Part shown: positions 12,901 through 24,900 of the stretch, in pieces
How positions within the stretch are numbered: position 1 is the first letter of the stretch
How the letters are laid out: every line of letters begins with the position of its first letter
Origin: Strigamia acuminata
Lineage: Eukaryota > Arthropoda > Chilopoda > Geophilomorpha > Linotaeniidae
Assembly (NCBI GenBank): GCA_949358305.1
Contig: OX442324.1
Location: 6,855,601 to 6,919,600, forward strand
Length of the DNA: 64,000 bases
Direction: 5' to 3'
Notes under the pieces: generated by a model
What the model was told of the DNA's origin: nothing
The model's input: only the letters and a program-made list of their open reading frames with translations
Database searches by the model: none
Translations under genes and position numbers: made by a program

Positions 12901-15900
12901 TTCAGGTCCGATTGGTCCAATTAGATCAATGTGCCACAATTCCATGATACTTGACGATTGACGTTCTGTTTCTGACTTGTGCGACATTTTCTCATCTTTC
13001 CCGCGATGCACGGTTCACACACGCCGCCATATTTGCCACCAATTTGCATGCCGTAGGCCAGTTCTTCATTCTTCATTTCTCGCAGGGTGTTGTAATTTAA
13101 ATGTCCCAGTCTGACGTGCCAATTGTTGTCTTTTTTCTCCGCTTGGTACGACTTTTCGCATTGTTTAATGTTCGTGCGCAACACAAACATGTCTCCCTTT
13201 CTTGGCACCAACATCACTGTTTTTCCGTTCCCTTCTGTAATTGTTGTGCTTGTTTTGGAAAAAGTGACTTTTAGTCCATTATCGAGGATTTTTGACACCG
13301 ATAGTAAATTGCTTCCAATTGCTGGTACACTCAACACCTTTTTCAATCTTGAATTTTTCCCATTGTGCTCCAGGACTATTTTGCCCATTCCGACTGATTT
13401 CATACTCTTTTCCTTTTTCGCCATCCCGATATTCTTCTCCTCCTCGTCAAACGTGTCGAAGTATTTCGTTTCCAGCGCCGTCATGTGACTCGTTGATCCG
13501 GAGTCTAACACCCAATCACATTGTTCGTTTCCATCGTCATCAGTGTTTTCATCCATTTCGTACGTCATCAGTGTTTTCATCTATTTCGTACGTCATCAGT
13601 GTGAATTCTGCATTTTTTTCAAATGCCGTCATTGCTGTCTCGCTTTTGCCTCTGCGAAGCCCTCGCTCGTCTCGTGTCGTGAGCTACAATATTTCGCGTT
13701 TTTATTCTCTGTTTTCTCCGACTCGAATCCGCTCGAATCTGCTCGTTTATGATTCAAATACCGTCTCTTTTTCAGTCTTCTGCTGTCGCTGATGTCTATC
13801 GAACCTTCCTTACTGCTACTATTTGTTATGAAACTCAAAGATTAACAATTGAAGTTTAATGCGATCAAAGCGTCCTCGCCATCGTACATCGAGCGGACAA
13901 GTGAAACAAAAGAAGTGACCACTACAAATATAATAAGAGCGCCACCACGTGATACAAAAAAACACAAATGACACAATCAACGACATCAAGTGTTGATTTT
14001 TCACATCAAATATTCCCAACAGTGACTGCAATTTACTGTTCGTGGTTCTTTTTGACCTTCAGATACGACATTTGCGTACGTCCTTACAGCCGATGTATTG
14101 TTTACTTTCGGTAACTGTGCAGACAAATTGTAATGTCCATTCGCCCCGGTAAATCGTAAAACAGAAGTGCCAGTTTTATCATAAACTTCTATACATTTTC
14201 CGCCACCTTTTTAAGTGTAACCACAAGTGTCGATCTGGAATCCAGAAATTAAATTTCTCTGACCACTGGGCGCGTAACCAACGCGTTGTAATACCGTATG
14301 TTGTTCTTTTCCACTTACTTGATGACCAAACATAACAGTTCCTATTCCTGTTACTTGAAATTGCCCATAGTACAACCCAGTTGCAAAAATATACAATCAC
14401 TCCATCTTTTCAAATAAAGTGCTTTTTCTGTTGATCACTGTGTAATGATATGGGGGTGTATGAGCAGCAGAGGTGTAGGCCAATTAAATTTTATTGACAA
14501 GACTGTGAATGCTGCAAAATATCAGCAAATATTGAATGATTGCTTATTGTCATCAATTGAGTAACTCCATCCGGATGGCATGTTTACATTTCAACAAGAC
14601 AGCGCCTCATGTCACATTGCCCGATCAACTACAAACTGGTTAAATGGTCATAACATCAAGAAGATGCAAAACTGGCCACCAAATAGTCCAGATCTTTCGC
14701 CAATCGAAAATGTTTGTGGAATAATTAAAAAAAAGGTTCGACTGCGTAAACCAACAACCAAGGCTGAGTTGTGTAGTGTTTTACAAGACTAATGGAACAA
14801 GATTACGCCTGAGCAATGTTCTAAATTTGTATTATCCATGCCTGACCGTATAAAAGCTGTTTGTAAAGCTAAAGGAGGAAATACAAAGTTCTGATTGTAT
14901 ATTTTTGAAACTTGAATGAGCTGATTGGATTATTTTGAAATGTATCACGGTTACAAAAATAAAGATAACTCTTGATGTGTTCTGAATATTGTTAAAAACT
15001 TTTTTTCATTGAAAGAGGAGTGTTTAATTAACCTAGTTCAGTTGGTTTCAGATAATTTTTCTATTTCATACAAGTAACTACACAGTGATCAAAAGAAAAA
15101 GCACTTTATTTAAAAAGATGGAGTAATTGTATATTTTTGCAACTGGGTTGTAGAAGAGAACATAATATATTCCTTGAAAAAAAATCATTATTGCGAATAT
15201 AAAAGTATATACAGGGTGATTCAGAAAGTCTGGTTCACAGTAAATAATTCCCAAACTGTTTTAGATGTTGATTTAGCAAAATGACTGTCAGGGTAGTATA
15301 CTGGGGCAAATCCAATTACGACATCCAACTTGACTTCAGAGGTCATCTTCAAGGTCATCCATATTGAAACTCGAGAACCGTGACAGATAGAGAGAAAAAG
15401 TTAATTAGAAAGTTGAGAGCACCATCTAATTAGTCTAGAACTCTTACTAAAAAGTTTTGAGAAAAAAGGTTTAAAACGTTAGTATACTCAGCTTTGTAAC
15501 TTAGCTTTGTAACCTAAAATTATTGAGGCAACCAAGCTAATCCTCAATTAGGAAACCTTATTGGGTCATACTTATAAGTGGATGAGAGGAAACACAAAAG
15601 AAAGGAAAAAATATATTTTGGAAATACATTCCAACATGATAGTTTTAGGTTACAAAGCTGAGTAGACTAACATTTCAAACTTTTTTTCTCAAAACTTTTC
15701 AGTCAGAGATAAATGCGAATACAAAGCACTAAAAATCTCAGCATTAGTCACATTTAAACTTTCTGTTGCCCCCAGAAAAAGTAGACTGCTCTAGCTGCCA
15801 GTGGCAGAAAAATGAACTGCTCATTTGAAGCTGAAGCAGCCTGACAGCATGTGAAGATTTTTTTGACCATAGGTGTACAATGTATACCTTTTTGCATTTC

Positions 15901-18900
15901 ACAGATTTTTTTTCATGTTCTCACTGTATGAAACAAATGATGATCTAGAATTTTATGACATTTTTTGCATATAAAACATTGCTCAAAAGCTAAATTTGTA
16001 TTGAATTGCTGATCCCATTTTTACTCTACATTTTTTTATATAATTTGTTTGGTGGCAAGAGAGCATTGTAGTTTGTGACATAATTCGACATACTACACAA
16101 GGATGAGTGGTTGAAAGAGAATTATGGGATTAACTTTTCTGAAAAAGTCAATTTACACTGAATCAAAATTAAATAGTTATTTTTATTTTTTTATATGCAA
16201 TACAATAAGTGTTTGGCTTTTTGGCAGTTGTGTTTATAGATGGTGATCATACAGTTATTGGCTTAGAGTTTGCATGTTTTGGTTGTACTAATGGTGTTTT
16301 TCTGCTTGTTTTTTTTACATTTATTGTATACTTTCCTTGATGTATCCATTTCTTGATGTGTCCTCCTCCTCCTTTCGTTGATGTGCGCCCAATTGTGCTT
16401 GTATATAGGCTTTTCGATTGGTGAGTGTTTGAATTCTTCTAATTCTATTAATATTGTTATTGTGTATTTCATTTATAATTTTGTATTTACTTGTTTCTAC
16501 TGTCAGTAGTACTTGCTACTGGTATACAGTGTTTGCACGCGTTACTCAAAAGTGGTCAAGCATTACCAATAATGGTATTCTCAAATAAAAGTAATGTTGT
16601 TAACTCTTATACTATTACTTTGAGAGCAGTAAATTTTTTCAGCATTATCATTACCATTACTTGCACATTGCCGTACTTGCATGTTACTTCATGTGAGCTT
16701 AAATTAAAAATTAGAGTATAGTAAAAAATTAAAATCAAATTACAAATACCATACCACTTCTGGACATAAATCAAGAAATTAATTTTGAAAAATTTGTAAG
16801 TGGCTACGATCATGTCTGACATGATCGAATTATTTTAATGGTGCACTATGATTGATAGAGATCTACAATGTCAGTTCATTTCTTTGATGCACCTTTCCAT
16901 CTGAGCAGAGTATTTTCATGAATATATCAATACATCTCTCATCCAATCGTTGGGCCTCATGAAAATAATACGTTCATGTTAGACATGAATGTAGCCACTT
17001 CAAAAAAAAAAACTCATCCACTATCATTTGAAATATTTCTTACACGAAATAATACAAAATAATATGATACAAAATGAAATAATACAAAATAATATGATAC
17101 AAAATGAAATAATACACAATAATATGATATAAAATGAAATAATACACAATAATATGATATAAAATGAAATAATACACAATAAGATGATATAAAATGAAAT
17201 AATACACAATAAGATGATATAAAATGAAATAATATACAATACTATGATACAAAATGAAATAATACACAATAAGATGATATAAAATGAAATAATATACAAT
17301 ACTATGATATAAAATGAAATAATACACAATACTATGATATAAAATGAAGGTGCGCAGCATTGCCAGCATTTTCTGATTCTGGCGTTTTGAGTTTTACCGT
17401 TTTTTTATCTTTAAATATAATTTTTCAGCGTTTTTTATTGTAGTGTTTTTAAGTAATTAATTCAATAAATATAATTTGCACTGTTTATTCTGCCAGCGTG
17501 TTTCATACCAGGGATTTTTTTGTCAGCGTGTTTCATACCACGGTTTTTTTTATCAGCGTTTTGGATTCCAGCTTTTTATTTGTGTACACCGCGTGTATGT
17601 GTACATTACACGTACGCGCGACATGTAACAAAACACGTCTTGTATTTAAATTCAATTGCTTGCCAGCGTTTTCATTGCTGGCATTTGTTTGCCCTTCGAC
17701 ACATACTGAATTTGCCTGCTGTAGATCGTACTATGAAGATTACGAGATTCCACACACCGGTTTACCAAGCAGGTCGCTACCATTGACATGACGAAACGTT
17801 CCAGAAATATAGCGAGGGGAACATACTAAAAAATCCTGAATTCACGAACAAATTTTTACACCCTCCTTGCTGCTCCTTTTAGAAGTCTGCAATAGTATAT
17901 TGTTTCAGCCGAATGCGTGAGCTATGTTGCTGCAGCTGTGCCGTTTGCCTCCCTGTCATCGCTGTCATGCCAAATCAATATTACCAGATGTTGCCACCAT
18001 TGCCGAATTAGTAGACTTGCTGCAATCTCAAAAAACCCTTCCGCGGTCAAAAAATTATAGTTCCTTACACGCAAGAAGTTGCACAACCAGTAATGGGACA
18101 GTCTGCATAGTCTTTTGTTGATTTTGAACTGATGGATGCAGTAGCGAAACGGTGCACGAAGTTTCATGTTGATGCTACTATTCAGGTGATGTCACACATA
18201 AAAGAAACTAACCCGCAGAACTCGTTTTGCCAATTACTGACTGTCCATGGTGCCGTGAAGTTTTCTTTGGTTTCGTTTTTCTACGTCCTCATGACATCTA
18301 AGTGTGGCAAATCTTACAATGCAGATTTTTCTTATCTGCATGAGATTTTAAATGAATTGCAGTCAGGTTCCGTTTTCATGACTGATTTTGAGTGGGCCAT
18401 TTATGTTAATTGGAAATGTGTTTTGCGACGTATAAAGTTGTGCACTGCTATTTCCACCTTTGCGATGTGATCCAAAGATATGTCGATTTAAATGCATTTA
18501 AATGCAATCAAGTCAACGAATGTTTGGATGACAATCCATATGATGATGGCGATGCCACTACTGAAAGCCGATTTGATTACGGAGAGTTTTGCCATCGTTA
18601 CAGTCGAGTGGGCTGCTGTGAAGCACCAATATCCGGAAGCCTGTGCAATGTACTGGAAAAAAAATCATATTTACTCACTTGTAAAGGATTGTAAATATAT
18701 AGATAGATGGATTTTACAAGTTTGTAAATTAGATTTACAAACAATTGAAAATAAGTCATTTCCAAACATATTTACAATCTAGGAAAGAGACCATTTCCGT
18801 GACTTTTTTAACAATAACTTTACAAACATTTTCAATTGTGTAATTATGAAATTTCATAATATATTTCCAATGTATTTCCAATATATTTCCAATATATTTC

Positions 18901-21900
18901 TAAAATAAAAAATCTATCCTTCATTTTGAAAAATTTATATAAACAACCTCAATTTTTTTTTTTAAGATGTTTGATTTTTTTTTCAAACACCATTGAATAA
19001 TTAGTTTTCACTCATTTCATCACAATTTGCATATTTTATTGAGTTTTATTTAAATTTATTTTAATCTTATAGTTTTCTTTTTTCTTATCATGACCTCTGC
19101 CAGAATTGAACCTGTGACGCTTTGTTCTAAAGACCACTTCTCTATCCACTAGGCTTATACAGCTCATGCTATTGAATGCATAACTTGTTATATAGTTACG
19201 TTTTCCAAAATGATTTTGAATTTTCAAATAGTCTATTTGAAAATCAAACAGTTCAAATAAAAAAAAGTTGAGTATTAAAAATTTTCAAAATGGAGGATAG
19301 TAGGTTTTGTATATTGGTAGAAAATTCGGAAATTGCTGTTATGTTGGATGCAAGAACAACTTGGAAGTAAGAACTAATTTTATTCAACAGCAAGAGGGGG
19401 TTATATACCCCTATACACTGTCCTATGAACGTCATTCGTAACGTACGATTGACGTTACGGGTGGACGATTCGTAACGTATTGTGGAAAATTGGATCAATA
19501 AATGAATTCTGCACCAAATGTGAGTAAAAGAACACAGGATTTAATAATTCAATGTAAGTCATGGAGAAAAACAATAAGAAGAAAAAATACAAGTAACAAC
19601 AACAGTTGCTAGGTAGTCGGTAAACCACTCCAACTACGGTAATCCAATTGATACATCAATGTTTACATGATAATAAACCATACAATCATAAATAATCACA
19701 TAATAACACAAATCAAACATGCATAACATCAATTATCAGTTGCTTATCGCAAATCTCGGAGAACAAAGGCCAACAGTAGCCCCCCATTCTCCGAGACATG
19801 ACTCAATCGAAGATATAACAATAAATGCAAAAACCTATCGCAAACTACTTTAAAAATGTCAGCACAAAAATCGAAGGCGGGCGGGCGAGAAAAATTTCGT
19901 GAAGATGTCTGCAGGGTTTGAGTCACCCGAAACCTTTCTCAACACGAAAACGCCCTCAGTTAACCAATCCCGCAGGAAAAAGAACTTTACGTCAATGTGC
20001 TTCGTCCTCCGATTCTCTATATCGTTGCGGGTGAAATATATCGTCGACAGAGGATCGGAGAACATGGTTGGGACCGGAAGTTGAAAAATCCGGGTCCGCT
20101 CAATTGCGCCATGAAGCCAGACAATTTCCTTTGCGCCGTCCAGAAGAGCTAGGAATTCCGCTTCCATAATGGACAAAGCGCAATAGCGTTGCTTACAACA
20201 ACCCCAGGAAATGGGAACCCCGAACACCGAAATTGTATAACCTCTGAAGCTTTTTCTTGTATCTCGATCTGAGATCCAAGAAGCATCGGAGTGCCCAGAC
20301 AGAATATCTCCAGTGACTGCGGAAAGCTGAATTGAATATTCCCGCGTATTCTTCACACACTGGAGAATCTGTAGCAAAAGGGCCACGTGCTTTCCAGTGA
20401 AGCACGTGTTATATTGCAACATAAGGATAACTGGAAAGAGGATGTCGGGACGCGTTCGAAAAGCGAGAAAGAGAAGAGACCAATGAGAGACCGATTTGGA
20501 AATTCATCATCCCTCAAAACACGTTCACCTTCTCTAGCACAATTAACCATCGTGCCAACATTAATCGGGACTTTGCACAATTGCTCGGAGGAAATTTCGT
20601 AGTCCTCAGCGATTTTATCAATGTAATCTCGCCGATGGATGCAGATTTTACCACCATCGCGATCAAATTGGACGCCCAACAACTTTGATACCGGACCTAA
20701 ATCTGTTATCGTGAAAATTGCACGAAGGGCCTTAACAGTTCAATCACGCAGATCTTGTCCTTTGGTGAAGAGCACCATGTCATCGATATAAACGAGGATG
20801 ACGGCATCGTAAGTGTTGGAAATAAATACGCCGTTGACCCCAAGAAGCTTGTGGAAATTAATCCCTAGCAAAGCCTCAACAAGACGGAAATTCCATTGCC
20901 GCCCGCTCTGATGAAGGTCGTAAAGGGCCTTATGAAGCCTCCACACTTTACCGGCATTCTGAGGAGTTTCTCAGCCCTTGGGAATCCTCATGAAGATAGC
21001 TTCATCCAAGTTGCCATATAATTAAGCACCCTTGACATCGAGATGGGCATCTAGCCAGCCTAAAACGACTACTAGAAGCACGAAAAACAGGCGTATAAGC
21101 ACATAGTTAACCACGGGACTGAAAACCTTGGAATAGTCGACTCCCTAATTTTGGCTGAAGCCCTGGGCAAGCAACATCACTCTAAAGCGGCGCACAACGC
21201 CAGCTACATCACGCTTGATATAGTAAACCCATTTATTCCCCACTATGTTCACATTAGAAGGAGGTTTGTCAACCTCTTCGTAAACACCTCGCTCACGGAA
21301 GAGTGAAAGCTCTTCCTCCATGGCTTTCTGCCAATGGACACGGTCAGGACTTGCAATAGCTTCCTTATAGGTGCAAGGAACCTGGGCAAATAAGGAGTGC
21401 GAGTACCATGGTGTAGCAGAATAACAATCCCCTAATGCTTCATCTTCTGAAGCCGTAGGACTAGGAAGAGGAAAAGCAGTTGCATCTGACAGAGAGGGAT
21501 CAACCGTGCAAACAGGCACGTTCCGGGTGCTAAAGTCAAAAGTATTACGGTCATATGTTAATCGATGATCTGCGCAATATTGCGCAACGTTGACATGAAT
21601 CTGGTTTGATCCGGGGGATAAAAATACACATCAGTGTTTCCCATAGTCGCACCAGACTGCCGAATCACCTCAGAGCGAGTCCACTTGCCCCCCACAGCCG
21701 AAGTAGAAAGCTGAGGCTGATCTAGTGGCGAGGCAATAGTAGTCGGTTTCCAAAATAAAATTGTGACCATACAAATAATGGTGGAATTTCTTAACTCCAA
21801 AGATTATTGCAAACCCCTCACAATCTGTCTGCGAATAATTGCGCTGAGCCGCATTCAAAAGACTACTCGCAACGGCAACCGTTTGTTTTCGACCTAATCC

Positions 21901-24900
21901 ATCCTCTTGCGATAATTGTGCGCCTAACCCGAAAGGAGACGCATCCACGGTCAAAACGGTTCTCTTTGACGGGTCAAAATGTACCAAAAGTGTGGCGCTA
22001 GCCAATAATTTCCTCACCCCGTCAATAGCTTGTTCCTGTTGCTTGCCCCAACGCCACACCACCCCTTGTCGCAACAAATAATAAAGTGGTTCCAAAACAG
22101 TGGCTAAGTTTGGCAAAAACCGGGCATAATAATTTATCATGCCAATGTACGTATGCAATTCGTCTGCATTCTTTGGTGTAGCTGCCTTAACCAGACCATC
22201 AATGCGTGCTGGAATCGGCGCATATCCATCCTTTGAAAACACATGACCCAAAAATGTAACCTTATCTTGAAAAAATTTGCACTTTCTTGAATTCAACCGC
22301 AAATTTTTTTCCTCAAAAATTGTGAGCAAATGATCAACTACCTTGAGATGCTCAGGAACTGAGCGACCAGTGGCACACACATCATCCAAAAAAGGTTGGG
22401 TCTTTACAACTGGTTTGACCAATTGTTCCTTCGACTGTTGAAACAATGCGGGTGCACACGAAACCCCATAAAACAATCTTTTCACCAAAAATAAACCCTT
22501 ATGCATATTGATAACCATTACCTCCTGTGTCTCCTGATCAAGTTCCCACTGATTATACGCATCCAAAAAATCAAAAGTTGAAAAATACTCACCATCCGCC
22601 AGTGTGCTTGTGATTTGCTCAAAACGTGGAACTGAGTAAACCACTTTAGGCAGTGCCTTGTTCACTGTTAAATTGTACAGTCCCGCTAATTTTACTGTTC
22701 TATCGGATTATTCCACTGGAGTCACCGGTGTAGCCCACCGGGCATGCTGAACCGGTTCCAGAACCCCTGCTTCAACAAGACGATCAATCTCAGTCTCCAT
22801 TTTAGCCCGTAAGGCAAGTGGCGGATTACGTGCTGGCAGGAAAATCGGTTGAAAATTTTTGTCAACAGGTATGTGCAATGTATCCCCTTACACTGACCAA
22901 TACCCCCACTAAAGACAGTCTTATGACTTGCCAAAATTTCCTCAAGTTGTACTTTTGCACTACCGTCTTAACCCGAATAGTACAGGATAGTGTTGTATGC
23001 AAATACAACACGAGGGTGGTGTTGTATTCGAATACAACACCATGGTGTTATGTATTAACCAATACGATCAACTTTTCTAATGAACGTTTTAGAAACATAC
23101 CGTTTCTAAAACGAATTTGTCAACCAATAGGAGCAACTTTCTCGGTCGTATATATTGTTACGAGCGCAGACCTCGCTGTACGACAGCGGGCCTAAACGCT
23201 CTGTTTAGAGAATTAATTCTGAAAGCTCTCACTAGGCACACTGGAGTTTCCAAATCCGCTCACCAGTTGTCACTGTGTTAATTATGCACAGGGCAACTGG
23301 ACTAATCAATCAAGTAGAGCGGGGGTGGACCCAGAGTTTACCTGGTGAGCTAAGTGGGTTTGAGAGAGCAGAAATGTTCTGAGCCTCAAACAGTTAACAT
23401 GGTAAGTAAAGGCTTCTGTGGACCAGCGCACACAGCGCTTGGTCCCACCCCGCCTTTCCAAATTCATAGAGATATAATTTGATTATCATTCTTGCTTTCT
23501 TGCTTTATGTTTATGTAAAATAAAGGATTATGTTTATCATTTGATTTTGTTAAGTTTGTAATAAATCCCATAGAATAAAAGAGATTTATTTAAATGATAA
23601 ATCAGTTCTCTCAATCATTTCACCTAAAGGATTTCAAGGTCTTTGCTAAATTAATTAGCATTTGTTATGTGTGTGGATCACCCCAACCCACACGTAACAA
23701 AGTGGTGGAGATGCGGATTTGAAAGTCCCTGTATAATTGCTTTATTTAAGAGCTAAAATGTTAGTAAAAATCTGGAATTTTGAGTAAAATAGTTGAAAAT
23801 TTGTCCCTGAAAATGAGTAAGGTTGATAAAGCAAATTGCCTATAATATTATCAGATTTGAAAGCAAATTAAGAGACTTGTGAAAATCAATTTTAGTGTGA
23901 AAATTGAGAATTGGGAATGAATATTTAATTGTTTTGTGTGAAAATGTTGAATATTTAATTATCTTGTGTAAAAGTGTTGAATATTTAAGTGTTTGAGTTG
24001 AAACTGAGCATGAATGTTAAATGAGTTTGCATGTTACTGAATATTTAATTAGTTGAAAACAATTAAACAGTATTTTAGAATTAAAGCCTAGTTTTAATGA
24101 TAAATCATTTTAAGGTTATACATATTTTGAATAATTTTAAGAATTGTAAATAGTTTTAAAACAATTTTAACTCATGCACAGTTATAAGTAATAATATTAT
24201 GAATTATTTTCTTTTCTCCTTAGCATGGTGAAAGTGTTTTAGTGATTAGTGTTTCACAGGTGAGGTGAATTTGTGTTTTGTGAGTGTGTGCCTTCTATGG
24301 TTGGAGTGGATCCATATTGAAGCTGGATCCTTCAAATATAACATTTCGCAAGAAATCATCAAGTATAATTGCGGAAGACAGAGAGCGACACTACACATTA
24401 ACAACAGAATTCAAGTCTGATGAACATTTGGACAGTGAACCAGAACCAGAGGATAGTGAACCTCTAGAAGAAGTCAAGATGGCGACTAGCTCAACTGCAA
24501 CGTTGGAAACCCTATTAAAAGGACTAGTAGTGCAAAAGCGCAATCCAGTCAATTATGATACCAAAACGGGGAACATTGACGAATGGATTGTTGGTTATGA
24601 AGCGATTGTTGCTACGGATACGGAACGTGCCAAGCATCTGCCGATTGTAATGAAGGAAGATGCGCTCTCCTGGTACGTCGAGCAGCTACAAGCTAACCCT
24701 AGCTGGGCTTGGGACGAATGGAAAGCAGCATTGCAGAAAAAATTCCGCCGTAGGCCCGAGCACGTCCTCAATACCCTACACGCCCTTAAGCATGAAGAAG
24801 GGACAGCCATTGACTTTATTAAGAAAGTTCTCCACTTGTGTTCATTTGCCAGACCAGCCCTCAGTGAAACCCAGAAAATCAACTATGTCTATCAGGCTAT

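Noticed and set aside
17024-17369. Open frames of about 100 residues with repeated YYFILYH or CIISFYI.
   Set aside because: They are translations of a 30 bp tandem repeat, whose unit is a multiple of three.
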